Source of the DNA: Artemisia argyi
Lineage: Eukaryota; Streptophyta; Magnoliopsida; Asterales; Asteraceae
Length of the DNA stretch: 64,000 nt
Direction of reading: 5' to 3'
NCBI GenBank assembly: GCA_030686995.1
Contig: CM060687.1
Location: 169,742,090-169,806,089 of the forward strand
Position numbers and translations under genes: made by a program
The notes under the pieces: generated by a model
The model's input: the letters and a program-made list of their open reading frames with translations, nothing else
Databases searched by the model: none
What the model was told of the DNA's origin: nothing
In this document: in pieces, positions 46,843 through 59,010 of the stretch
Layout: each line of letters opens with the position of its first letter
Numbering within the stretch: position 1 is the first letter of the stretch

Positions 46843-47650
46843 AAAGCACTTATGACACTTCCATTATAGCGTGTTTGTGTTCCTTTTATTCTTACCTTCA
46901 TGTACAAGCTAATAAATATAGTAATAGATCAAAGTTACTTTAAAGTTACCTAGCTCGTTTAAAGTGGGATAATGTGACATTTATTCACTAGATAATCAGT
47001 TTCACCTACCAATCTCTGTTGTCTACCAGAGAAAAAAGAGGACTTAATTGCTAGCATTCAAAGAATTATGCAGGACATAGGGACGGAGCGAGAATTTGTA
47101 ATAAACAGGGCGTCAAACATGCATGTATTTGTAACATCAACTCCTAAATCTCCTACAGTATTTGTAATTGAATGGACTTGACAAAAATAAGAAAGAACGA
47201 ATGCTAAGATGTCGGAAAAGATTTTCAGTTAAATGCAATTGCGTCCTAGATTAAATGTCAACCTCTCTTTTGACTTATCCTGAAATAAGCGTCTACTTCT
47301 AAGTTTCAAACAATCAAAACGTTTTTCAAAAAAAAAAAAAAAAAAAAAAAAGATGATAGAAGACAGTTGCTAGTCCATGACTACAACAACAACAATACCC
47401 AATACCGCCAAAGCTAGGTAACTTGTCTACAAAAACCATGCATAGCGTTAAATGTTCACTACATGGATAAAGGTCATATCGAAATTATGATTAAGAAAAA
47501 ACAAAACTTTGACTAGCAAATTATAGCATAAACATGTTCTTTACAAACTTAAACTACCATCTTCTTATGGAATATAGTTCAGACTATAATTCTATGAAGC
47601 AAGTAAAACCACACTAAACGCCTAGTTCTGGACTCATCTGGTTCGGTTGT
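46843..47650. other. Intergenic, convergent 3' ends
   Basis: 3' flank of the kinase and of the APUM24-like fragment. Contains a 20-24 A run (about 47329-47352) and an ACAACAACAACAATACCC stretch (about 47381) that may be a SINE tail on the minus strand. No gene. Confidence 0.4.
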
Positions 47651-49506
47651 TTAGGCTGATTTTTTTGGTTGATTATGCTCGGGTAACTTGAGGACACCTT
47701 CTTTCAGTAAAGGCTGCAATTCTTTCTTTGCTAACTTAAGCACCTTAGGATTGGTGGTTTCCAAGTATGCACATACTACCTTGGCACTTTAAAACAGTTT
47801 TGCAGTAACAGTCAGTTTACATATTATGGCTCTCCTTAGAGGTGAAGAGATGGTAGGTTTGGGTGACGGGTCAACAATTAGTGTGTGGGTCAGATTGAAA
47901 TGAAAATAAACATATTTGTTTGAATAACAAACTTAAAACATGATTACTTTTTCATTGACCACAAATCTTTTTGACTTTTTTTTCAATTATAACCAATGGA
48001 ATCGGCCATTACGATACATCAGAAAGAGAGAAAAAATATAAAGGCTCTAAGAAAAATCAATATGGTTAAGATACCTGTGACCTTGGGCCCATGTCTTACA
48101 CTTCCCTTTGAAAACTTTCTCCGATAAAGTAGATGCAAATTAAGGTGATCCGAGTATTATTTTTCTTATTGTCCTGCTTGAATGGATGTTTTCGAGAAGA
48201 TGTTCCTCTTCTTCCTCCTCTGATTTAGGGGTTGCTACGACAGATGCTATAGCTTCGTGCAAAGAAGCCAACTTTTCATCCAAATGTGGGCTAAGAATGT
48301 TGTCTGCACCCCCTGAGGCAACCTACATTCATACCACGTTAAAACAATGAGACTTCTGTGAGTAAAAAATGAAAGTGAATCAACAGCTAAAATAACATTC
48401 AATGTAAGGCTGATCTGTTGTGATTGTTTGTTTTGACTGATGAATATAGGAAGTCTGAGGTCTGAAATCATCTAAGTTGCTGTTGTAACTTGGAATTGCA
48501 GAGTTGAATTTGATCATTTCTGCTGATGCATTCTGATGACGCATTCTTAAAGGCTGTTAACTTGTCATTCAATTTCTACTCTGGAACATTGAATGTACTT
48601 TACAATTCACATATAAGTAGTCTATTACTGTTTGTTCCTAAATTCCCTTTAGTAGGCCTTTTTTAGGTAGCTACAGGGTGTTTGGGAGAGTACAGTCAAA
48701 TAGATTATTTGTACATCATAAAGTGAGTTTCCTCTTGAGAAGGGTAAGTGAATTGGTGTGGCAATGTATGAAACTAGGAATTATGAGGAGTGAAAGATGA
48801 ACCTACATGGTCTTAGTTATACATTGCTAAGGAGGTAAGGTTGGTCCTCCCTCAATGTATGTGTTCCCAACTGTGTGAAGCCATTCTTGAGATGGAAATG
48901 TAGCACAGTTGGTATAGCTCTTGATTTGGAGGGGTATGGGTTCCCAATGATGCCTGACTCCTTACCCACTTTGGCCATTGTGGTTGTAGGTTGAATGGCT
49001 TTGGTGGGGGGTGGGGGGGGGGGGGGGGGGGGGGGGAGTTGGGAAATGTAGTTGGATGGTAATTTTGGTTCTTTAAGGTGAATAAAGCTACATGAATGTC
49101 ATAAACTGGAGGTAGTTTGCGTGTATGCAGTGGATGTATTCTTGGCTGCTGGCCTAAGTGTATTCAGTCTCTTGTTAGTCTGTTTTGAGATAGCTTGTTA
49201 GCTCTAGTATGTTTCTATGATGTATTTCTGTTATAGAAGTATAGGCATGTCTATACTGTATGTCACTATTGTATTATTCTTTGTGAGTAATAATATATGT
49301 TCACCTTTGCGCACAAAAAAAAACATTTAATTACATGTAAATTTAAGAAAAATTATTAAATTAAAGTTATGTGTAAATTAGCAAATACATTTTTTTAAAG
49401 ACACATGTAGTTATTTGTTGATATTATTACCTCAAACAAAGACCTCTCTTCCATGATTTGATCTAAGCAATTCCTCTGCACTATCGGTACATGCATCAAT
49501 GAGACT
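47651..49506 (-). pseudogene. PUM3/APUM24-like pumilio protein, C-terminal three exons, broken
   Basis: Minus-strand exons 49431-49506, 48075-48322 and 47651-47786 splice with GT-AG borders. They read DACTDSAEELLRSNHGREV, then LDEKLASLHEAIASVVA, EEEHLLENIHSSRTIRK, FKGKCKTWAQGH, then SAKVVCAYLETTN, KKELQPLLKEG and a natural TAA. This is the C-terminal CPL region of the nucleolar pumilio-like protein PUM3/APUM24 (pre-rRNA processing). A one-base insertion at the end of the first exon and a TAA in the second (after ILGSP) break it. The 5' part would lie beyond 49577, where a copia LTR begins, so the gene was probably split by that insertion. Confidence 0.75.
48895..49320 (+). mobile_element. Possible tRNA-derived SINE in the APUM24-like intron
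   Basis: Box A-like TAGCACAGTTGG (48901-48912) and box B-like GGTTCCCAATGA (48939-48950) stand at tRNA-like spacing, and an A run follows at about 49311. A 24-G run (49013-49036), plus six more G just before, interrupts it. The body is longer than usual for a SINE, so the right end is uncertain. Confidence 0.35.
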
Positions 49507-49576
49507 CTGTAAAGATAAGCAGATGTAAACATTATAATTACATGTATAGTCGTATAACAATAGGGACACTAGAAGA

Positions 49577-50178
49577 TGTTGGAAAATTTAGTGCACTTGA
49601 GGGATTAATTCACACCTGGTAATGGTAATGGGTTTGGAGGTACGTAGTGTACACCCATTTGGTCACTAAATCCCCTGACTCAATAGTGGTTATGTATTGA
49701 TTCTGCTGATAGCATGAATCTGTTTCTGCTGATAGTGTGATTCTACTGACAGTGGATTCTGCTGCTAGTTTCTACTGCTAGTGTTATTGTTTCCACTGAT
49801 GTGTTAACATTACCACTGCCAGTGTTATTGTTTCCACTGATAATCACTGATTCCTACTATTATGGAAAGTATTATGTTATAATTAATGGGCCGTTAATTA
49901 TACATAATTCCATGGGCTAGGGTTTGAGTATTTTCTATTATAAATAGAGGTCATAACATTCTGCATGGATACGATTATCAACACAAACCCTAAACACCTG
50001 AATACAATTCTGTTCTTGATTTGTGCCTAAAACAAGAACATCACTTGGTCTTATCCCATAGAGATATTTGTGTAACCCAGGCATAGGGTTGAATAGTTTC
50101 TTTTGGAAAGTGATAACACAATTTCAAGTGATTATCTTAACCATAATCTGGAAACACTCAAACACATAATAACCAACA
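49577..50178 (+). repeat. 5' LTR of the older copia element
   Basis: TGTTGGAAAA ... ACCAACA gives TGTTGG/CCAACA inverted ends, and a TATA box TATAAATAG is at 49939-49947. No initiator-Met primer site follows, so the inner edge is somewhat uncertain. TGCTGATAG/CTACTGCTAG-like words repeat at 49700-49850. Confidence 0.65.
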
Positions 50179-50205
50179 ATCAATAGAAACTATTAGTGAT
50201 AATCA

Positions 50206-51531
50206 ATGGCTGCTGCTATGAGACAAATGGCTGCTAACTTTTCCAAGTTGGAAAAATTTGAAGGTATTGATTTCAGAAGATGGCAAAAGAAGATGCACTT
50301 CTTGTTATCAAGTATGAATGTGGTTTATGTTATGACAACTGAGATTCCAGAAGACTATGGAGAATATGCTACTATGGAACAGATGAGGGCAAGAAGCAAA
50401 TGGGAGAAAGATGATTATGTCTGCAGGGGTTTAATTCTCAATGGTATGTCTGATTCTCTATTTGATATTTATCAGAATGTTGAACTTCTCAAGAACTATG
50501 GGATTCCTTGGAAGCCAAGTATATGGTTGAGGATGCATCAAGTAAGAAGTTCCTTGTAAGTAATTTTAACAATTACAAAATGGTTGATTCTAGACCTGTC
50601 ATGGAACAATACAATGAACTTCTTAGTATACTTGGTCGATTCACACAACACAAGATGAACATGGATGAGGCTATTTCAGTCTCTTGTATCATTGATAAAT
50701 TACCTCCTTCTTGGTAAGATTTTAAGCATATGCTGAAACATAAGAAGGAGGAATTAACTCTTGTTGAGTTGGGCAGTCACTTGCGTATTGAGGATTCACT
50801 CAAAGCACAAGACATTGACAAGCCAAAGAGTAGCAATGCTACTGGTCCATCAGTTATCAATATGGTGGAGCATAACAACTCCTCCAGGTACAAAGACAAC
50901 AAGGACAAGCGTAAGCATCAGGATAACACCAAATCTGATCTTAACAAGAAACCAAAAGTGATTTGTTGGAAGTGTGGTAAAACTGGACACTTCAGGAAGG
51001 ATTGTAAAGGTGTTAAGATTGGCAATAAAACCAATGGATCAGGCACAAGTGGAGGGAATGGTAACACCAATTCTCTGAAAGGTCAGAATATATTTAATAA
51101 GTCTTTTGAGATTTATTATGTTACATATATATCTGAAATATATTTTGTGCAGGATGATGAAGTTGCTTGGTGGGTTGACTCTGGTGCAACAATTCATGTG
51201 TGTAAAGATAGAAGCTGGTTCAAGACCTATGAGTCAATGCATGATGGTTCTATTCTTCATATGGGAAACGAGTCAACTGCCCTGGTGCATGGAAAAGGAT
51301 GTGTTGATTTGAAGTTTAGTTCTGGAAAGATTGTTTCTTTGTTTAATGTTTTACATGTTCCTGATATTAGAAAGAACTTGGTTTCTAGTAGTGTTTTGAA
51401 TAATTGTGGTTATAAACAAGTGATTGAATCTAATAAGTTTATTTTATCTAAACATGGTGTGTTTTTTGGTTTTGGATATGTAGGATCGAAATATCATGTT
51501 GATTGTTGTGTTTCGGGAGGTCGATTTACAT
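50206..51531 (+). pseudogene. copia gag and protease of the older element
   Basis: ATG 50206 opens MAAAMRQMAANFSKLEKF, a copia gag start. A frameshift near 50495 moves to SLEAKYMVEDASSKK. TAA at 50716-50718 replaces a codon after PPSW. The zinc knuckle CWKCGKTGHFRKDC is at about 50964-51005 and the protease motif WWVDSGATIHVC at about 51165-51200. The frame runs to the LTR at 51532, with the last 20 codons unlike the family. Confidence 0.8.
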
Positions 51532-51879
51532 GAAAGAATAAGGTATCCATGGTTATGAGTTAGAGAGATAAAGTATAGAGAGCGGGGAGGTTTCTAGTGA
51601 GAGAAACACCTAATGAGGTGTGTGTAATATTAGAAATAACCAACCTTTCCAAATGGGGTGGAAAGGCTATATATACAATTACAAGTATAGTGCCTCATGA
51701 AACAGGCTGTAGAGCGAGTACAGTGGGTGAAGACCCGACTCATTCCACGAATACTATTTACATATTATATTAAACTAAACTACTACTAATAATAATAACT
51801 AAGTCTACGAGCTATCTTAATGCTAATAGAACATCGGGGTGACCGAGTCTTTTATAGGAATATTTGTATTCCTAACAAT
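51532..51879 (-). repeat. 3' LTR of the minus-strand element
   Basis: TG...CA ends in minus orientation, TATATATAGCC promoter-like box (about 51669-51679) and adjacent polypurine tract. Only one copy in the window. Confidence 0.6.
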
Positions 51880-54800
51880 CTCCCCCTAAGGGAGGTCACC
51901 CCGGAAATAATAATTTGACTTCTAGCATTTTGTCTTCAAGACTTGTCTTAATAGCTCGTAGTAATTGATTCTTCAATGTCTTGAAACTTTGTGCATTCAG
52001 CAGAGTTAGTTTGATGACCGTTTGATCGTCTTGGATGATCTTTGAGTATTATTCGACTTTGTCATCCAATATTTGTTTCCAAGTCATCTTTCAGCAGTAT
52101 GTTTCCTTGTGATGTGATAATCTTCGAGCCGACATGCTCACACTATTTGGTGTCATGATCTTTAGCATCAGAGTTTGCAGAAGCCGTGTTAAAGGTCTTT
52201 TAGATTGATCATGACTTTGTTGAATTGCATTGATGATGTAGTGTGAACATGTGGTAGAGGATTGACATCTTTTCTGCGACCAGCTACAACATTCCACAGC
52301 TACAACCGCCAGAAGTTCCTGCATACGACAGTTAGCAATAAAATGTCCGGTACTTACAGGTTTGGACTTCGAGATTGTTAACAGCATAGTGTGAAAACTC
52401 TCTCTAATCCTTACCAAGACCGTTCCTAATCGAAAACCCACAGAGGGCTTTTTAAGATCGTACCGTAGTATATCAACGATTAGGTGAGTCGCTGGAGATC
52501 ACTCCACGACTGTAGACCATTGGTAACCGCCAAGACCACTAAGCGTAATCCATGAGGAATTACCGAAGTGACCTGCTTTCAGGGCTGCTTGATGTTGACC
52601 CTGGCAGGAATTTCCATTCAATCACTGGGAGTTACAATAGCAACATCCCTCATAAATGTTCTGGCAGATTGCTAAGATCTGCGTAGGACTCATAAGTTTA
52701 CCACTGGTGTCCTTAATGTTGAACAACCAGGGTAGAAGTAGCACGTGTTCCTATGAGATCTTTTGATGCATCTCATGGCTCTAGACTCAATAAGTGCATT
52801 TGGTGTTCCTATGCGGAGATTAGGGAGAGGTCTCCTGCTTCAATATCAACCATCTCTAAGAGATGAGTCGATAGTTTACACCGGTTCCCCGTGAGAATGA
52901 AACAAGTTCTTTTAAGAGAACTTGAGTGGCTAGAAGGTTTAGTGCAGTGCGTCATTGGGTCCATGACGTCTTGTCTTCAATACCAATGTCGCCTTAGCAA
53001 CAATTAGTAGATTATGAATTGAACCCGGTTTCTGCCCTAAGGTTGAATAATAGGAGGGTTATTTCTTTTCACCCTTTCACATTTTATTTCTTTTTCATTC
53101 TTCAACCCCTTCTTTCTCCATTCTCACATATCTCCTTTTTTCATGATCATACCTACGGACTTACTAATTCTATCTATTTGGTATTGTCCATGGGTAGATC
53201 CCTCCGGTTCTGGCGGATCATAGGACGGTTTACCTAACCTTAGCCACCTTATAACTTCATGACTATCCTATGTTGCCATACACCAAATCATTGAAAATTT
53301 TCTCAATGTGTTTATGCTTGAAAAACAAATTTTGTTAACACGTTGAGAGTTTTGCCATTTTCAAATGCTCCCCCTTAACATGTGCACCGATGTTTAGATA
53401 ATAAATTTGCACATGTCGGGAAGAGTTGCACTTTAGAATTGATCCACCTTTGGTAAACATGAACAGGCATTCGAGACACGCTTACATCACTAGTTAGACT
53501 AGCTTGAAGTTATTACCCGGCCTGGTCAAGTCCACAATGGTTTCTCGAAACGGTACACTCTACTCAGACAAGTCCTCTTCGAGACACGCTTACATCACTG
53601 GTTAAACCAGCTTGAAATTATTACCCGGCCAGGACAAGTCCTTTCGATTAATTCTGAGCCAATTCATGGTGAGGTCTGAGCCTTGCTCACACAAGATGCT
53701 TGCCAAATCCTTTTTGTCAATTCGTTCCCCCTTAATATGTGCATTGATATACAAAAGAGTTTGGCACATATGGGAGAGCCTATCATTTAAGTCCAAAAAC
53801 ATCACATTTTCATCAGGTTTCATATTTAAATCACATTCTCTCCCCCGATCAAAAATTTCAAATCCTTTGAGATTTTTGATCCCAATTGATTTAAATATGT
53901 TGGAAAAACATGGGAGAAAATGTGTCCAATTTTAATGTATACTGATAATGAAACACACTATGCTCCCCCTTAAACTAAGAGGGAGATTCACTGCTTATTT
54001 TGCACAAGACAACATTTAGGGCACCACCAGAAAAACGTCCAAATATTGTAGATCCCCACTTGGCGAGATCGGAATAAGTATTGCTTTGTTTCACTGATGG
54101 TGGTGGTGGTGACGTGTTGTTGTTGTTGTTGTTGCGGATGTTGTTGTTGTGATGAATTCTGAGCCAATCAATAGAGTTTGAACGTCTGAACACATGGTTC
54201 GAGCTGGAACTGGCACATTCATTTTGGCTATGGAATCTGCATAAGAATATCAACATAGATATACATACATACAGATACACTATACCTTAATAGCTACCAT
54301 TCAGCAGCTTGCCACATAATAATACCAAATTCATTTAATCGAATCATAGTCAGGAAATACGTCAAACTACTATTTAGCATGAAGAGCAGATAGCAATCAT
54401 GCACATGGCAATTCATACAAATATCAATATTCAACTCAGGATCTTAGGAACATGATTCAAGCATGATAACATTATACCTAAGCAAATTCTGAGAACATAT
54501 GTACAATATCAACAACACTTAAGCCGAAACAAGCAACAATTGAAACTCATTCACTTAGAACATACAAATGTCATAGGAGAATTCAAGAACATCAAACACC
54601 ATTGGTTTTCAAACTTCTTCTAGGTTTTGAGTCTTAACGTATTTAGGGGATTATACGAGGACACCAAAGTAACACAAATGATCCTTCGAGAACTATAGAG
54701 CTAGGAGACTACAAGCAAGTTGCACATAATGTCCTAAACTTTCTAGCACCTAACATATTTGGCCATTTGATATAAATTTTAGCAAGGTCCTCTTCAACTA

Positions 54801-57420
54801 AACTCCATTAACAACAAAACCAAGTATGAGTTAACCAAGAAATCCGTTTGATGGTGTAAAATTTTAATTCACTCTCCCCCTCAATCAATGACCATTTCTA
54901 GTCGTTGATTGAGTGACAAATTTTTTTGCAAGTACAAGTCAAACAAATTTCATACAACACATATTCACCAAGTGTCTCAACAAATAATTTTCAGAAGAAT
55001 CATAGAATGAAAACTATTTGTATACAAAGAAGACTTCTCTTCTTTTTCAAGAAATGATGCACTGAAACGTACACCAGATCGACGAAACATGGATATAAAG
55101 TAATCCATGCCCAGGTGAACATCACCCAGTTGGAGGAACAACCATATTTTTGTCGACGAGCTTTCCCCATTATGAAGCGCGGGTTGCTATCTAAAGTAAT
55201 AGCAAGCCATGATATTGACGACCGGGTTGCAGCCTGAAATGACTACAAGCCATAAGTTTAAATCCGGGTTGCAGTCTGAAATAACTGCAAGCCATTTGAC
55301 AGAAAATTTTTGGGGAGCGACATGTTTTAGAAACCATTATTAAAACATAAAATAACTCTTGCTCAAGCATATGTATGACTCCGTGTCATTGTTGAATGAC
55401 ATTTCTAAAGTCGTACATAATATTGATTACACAAGAGACATGTCGCGAGAAGAATCTTTTTGGAATTTTTGAGGTTTTTCAAATTTTTTAAGGATTTTGT
55501 TGGTTTTATAAATATGTACAAGGATACGAACCAAAAATCATTACTCCTCAGCTTCCAGACTTTTCTCCGCTTCCATCATTTGACATGCTGAAGAGTAACG
55601 TGAGCACATTTAACCAGGGATTAATTCAGGCATTTCACTCTCCCCTAATTAGTGCTCTCCCCAATCCTGACAACCTTTCTGATGAACACCCACAATAGAA
55701 GGAAGACATTGGACGAACACCCATAATATGAAGAGGTCTTTTGATAACCAAATACATGCCGTCTTTAGTCTTCTAATCACATAGCGGAGAATGTAGAGAA
55801 GACTGTAGACACGACCTACTTCAAGATTGCCCAATATGGAGGAACAAAATACCAACCCTCTTCATCTCACCGAATGCCTTCCAGTAACCTTACATATAAT
55901 CCATCAGCCCGCAGCGCACACATGAGACGATAACACCCAACCGAGAATAAAGAATAGACTGACGACTCGACCTTCTTCAGTCTTTAGTATAACACCAAAG
56001 TAACAAGTTGAACCACTGATCATCTATAGAATGTATCCATCCTTGGATATTAAGCCCTGATCACGTAAACCTGTTGTGCGTCCTTGATGTACACATTCTC
56101 TCTCCCCTGATGGTTACGATTAATCATACCATGACGTAACAGTGAAATGTTAATACCAAGGTGACAAGTTGAACCACTGATCATCTCTGCGGCTTTTCAA
56201 CACTGAAATACACGATTAAGCCCGATCACGTGAACCTTTTGTGCGTCCTTGTTGTACACATTTCTCTCCCCCATGATGGTTACGATTAATCGGAATCATC
56301 ATCATTATGTGTACATGTAGCCTGATGACGTATACATGAAGAATTGACTAGAAATCCTTTGTTACTGATTGAATCAGCCCGTGAGACGATGTCGATTAGC
56401 ATTCCATGACCATGTTCTTCAACACTTTGATAGAGAAGAAGAAGTAGTGTTGGAGAACCATGCATACCATGACCATGTTCTTCAACACCTTAATAGAGAG
56501 GAAGATGTAATGTTGGAGGACCATGGTTTGCACGACTCCTGAGCTGACGTATTCAGGAGTCGTATGACCATTTCTCAATCATCATCCAACATGTAGATTA
56601 ATATTCACCCTTTCCCCCCCCCCCCCTCAAAAATTGCATATGCCAACCAACTGCAATTTTTGATGATTGAACTAGTGAATATGAATACCATCAACGGTAG
56701 GAAGCTCCACTTGATGGTTCTTGAGGACTGACATGTTGTTTATTCACCCTTTCCCCCCCCCCCTCAAAAATTGCATATGCCTGTCGAATGCAAGTTTTGG
56801 TTGAATAAGTGAATAATAGAATACTCCAATATGCGCCGATCCACTTGAAAACAGAATAAGCACGGAAAGAGCATGAACTTGTTGATGAGAATGGCCATAA
56901 ATAAGAAGATTCCTCTTCTTTTGAAGATAAAGTGCACTCAAGCATACACTTTTCTTTTCTTAGATGAACGGGGCCTGAAGTGTTGTCAGCAGACGCCATT
57001 ATGTTGAAGAACGAGGCCTGAACTGAAGTGTTCAAACGTCATTTCTCTCTTTTCTACTTCTCTCTGCTAACTCGTAACCAACCTCATTATCATTCTGTCG
57101 GCTCTTTATCATGACTACTGATGGAGAAACACCCAATATGATGAACTTGAGACTGAAGTAAAGTAACCCGAACTTGTGACTTAAGCTTGCACTAATGTAT
57201 GACAAAGAGCGTTGTAGAGAGTTCGAGCAACATCGAATCCCTAAGTACTCTATACTCTTCAACCAATCAACCATCAAGTATAAGACGTACATCAATTCTT
57301 GAATATCCACAACTTCGTGTGACACTGAGCACTACAACGTAACTCCTTAAAATGATAGTTATTGTGTGGTAATAGAAAGGAAGAATCCCAAAAATAACTA
57401 GATATCCAGGTCTTGTCATT
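51880..57420 (-). repeat. Duplicated non-coding modules with polypurine tracts
   Basis: No gene found. Tandem pairs: GAGACACGCTTACATCACT units at 53471 and 53579 (108 bp); CGGGTTGC...CAAGCCAT units from about 55178 (three copies, 43-62 bp); AAGTTGAACCACTGATCATC units near 55990 and 56160 (about 170 bp); GACCATGTTCTTCAACAC units at about 56408 and 56470 (about 62 bp); TATTCACCCTTTCCCCC units near 56601 and 56740. On the minus strand GGGGGAG-like tracts recur near 53390, 53727, 53840, 53962, 54872, 55640, 56100, 56266, 56610 and 56748. An Asn-rich ORF at 53975-54280 comes from a GTTGTT repeat. Confidence 0.6.
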
Positions 57421-59010
57421 GTAAAGGTACACTTTAAAAGAATGCGAGATATGTCTAAGGATGGGTTATTTCCGGCCTTTAATATAGACACTGAAAGGTG
57501 TAAAACTTGCATGATGACCAAAATTACTAAGAAACCATTTCAAAGTGTAAAACGTGAAACTAAAGTTTTGGAGCTGATTCATAGTGATCTACATGCTACT
57601 CCCTCTTTGGGGAACAAGAAACACTTTGTGACTTTTATTGATGATGCTTCTAGGTTTTGTTATGTTTATTTGTTACATACTAAGGATGAAGTATTAGATA
57701 AATTTAAAGTATTTAAAACTGAAGTTGAATTGCAACAAGGGTCTCTAATCAAAAGATTCAGGACTGATAGGGGAGGTGAGTACATGGATACTCTGTATTT
57801 TCAGTCTGTTGGTATAATCCATGAAACGACTTCCCCTTATACTCCTCAGCAAAATGGTATTTCTAAAAGGAAAAACAGGGTGCTAAAGGAGATGGTTAAT
57901 TCCATGTTGTCCTATTCAGGGCTGAGTCAAGGGTTCTGGGGTGAAGCTATGTTAACAGCTTGCAATTTGTTAAATAGAGTTCCCAATAAAAAGAACAAGG
58001 TTACCCCTTATGAACTCTGGACTAAAAAGAAACCAAACCTGAATTATCTTAGGGTTTGGGGTTGTAGGGCTGTTGTAAGACTCCCTGATCCAAAGCAGAA
58101 AACTTTGGGTGAAAGAGGCATTGAATGCATCTTTGTTGGATATGCTGAGCATTCCAAGGCATATAGGTTCTATGTTATTGAACCTAATGAATCTGTTTCA
58201 ATTAACTCAATAATTGAATCAAGGGATGCACTATTTGATGAGAATAGATTTTCATCAGTCCTTAGACCAAATCAGAGGATTCCAAATGGAACTGATGATA
58301 CTGGTGGTTCAGAGATCCCTGATGAGGTTTCTGATGAGGTTGTGGAACAACAACCTGAACCTGAGCTCAGAAGGAGTAAAAGGGTCAAGACTCCAAAGTC
58401 ATTTGGATCTGAGTTTCAATTGTATTTAATTGAAGGAACAAGGGATGAGGTCTCTGACCAATACTCATATTGTTTCATTGTTGAGGATGATCCCAAAACA
58501 TTTGAAGAAGCAATGAAGTCCCAGAAAGTTGCTTTCTGGAAAGCAGCAATTAATGATGAGATGGACTCCATCATGGGCAACAACACTTATGTGTTGACTG
58601 ATCTACCACCTGGTTGCAAACCTCTAGGTAGTAAATGGATTTTCAAAAAGAAAATGAAGGTAGATGGAACTGTTGAAAAGTTCAAGGCAAGACTAGTTAT
58701 TCAGGGCTTTAGACAAAAGTCAGGAATAGACTATTTTGATACTTATGCTCTTGTGGCTCGTATCAGTACCAAAAGATTGCTGATTGCTTTGGCATCAATT
58801 TTCAATTTGATTATTCATCAGATGGATGTGAAGACAGCTTTCTTGAATGGTGACTTAGATGAGGAAGTTTATATGAACCAACCTCAGGGCTTTATCATGC
58901 CTGGCAATGAAAACAAGGTGTGTAAACTAATTAAGTCTCTTTATGGATTAAAACAGGCACCTAAGCAATGGCATCAAAAGTTTGATGAAGTGGTTTTGTC
59001 TAGTGGTTAT
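57421..59010 (+). pseudogene. copia integrase and partial RT of the older element
   Basis: Begins VHFKRMRDMSKDG, within the pre-integrase region. It continues with the CKTC pair of the zinc finger and the integrase core Asp residues (IHSDLH, RTDRGGEY). The catalytic Glu is replaced by Lys (NGISKRKNR, where NGISERKNR is usual; near 57865), so integrase would be dead. RT follows (FKARLVIQGF, MDVKTAFLNGDL, LYGLKQAPKQWHQKFDE) but stops at LSSGY before YVDD, where A2's LTR begins. The 57442-59010 frame is otherwise open. Confidence 0.85.

Larger units (their letters stand above)
51532..57420 (-). mobile_element. Minus-strand LTR element remnant with long non-coding tail
   Basis: A 348-bp LTR (51532-51879; minus strand TGTTAGGAATAC ... 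CTTTCA) with polypurine tract CCTTAGGGGGAGAT next to it marks a 3' end. The following 5.5 kb hold no gag or pol. They consist of locally duplicated modules carrying further GGGGGAG tracts, as in the region before the 3' LTR of SIRE/Maximus-type copia elements. No second LTR is seen near 57420, so the other end has been lost with part of the host copia element. Confidence 0.55.
49577..59010 (+). mobile_element. Older Ty1/copia element, interrupted twice
   Basis: LTR 49577-50178, gag-protease 50206-51531, integrase-RT 57421-59010. The missing piece between is replaced by a minus-strand LTR element (51532-57420). At 59010 the RT frame is cut by element A2. The rest of RT, RNase H and the 3' LTR must lie beyond the window. 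Sequence style resembles the Tork/TNT1 group. Confidence 0.8.

Noticed and set aside
48895..48960. Functional tRNA gene
   Set aside because: Box A and B are recognisable but no cloverleaf or acceptor stem can be drawn; SINE head is the better reading.
53975..54280. Asn-rich minus-strand protein
   Set aside because: The Asn run comes from a GTTGTT repeat in non-coding element sequence, and no domain is visible.
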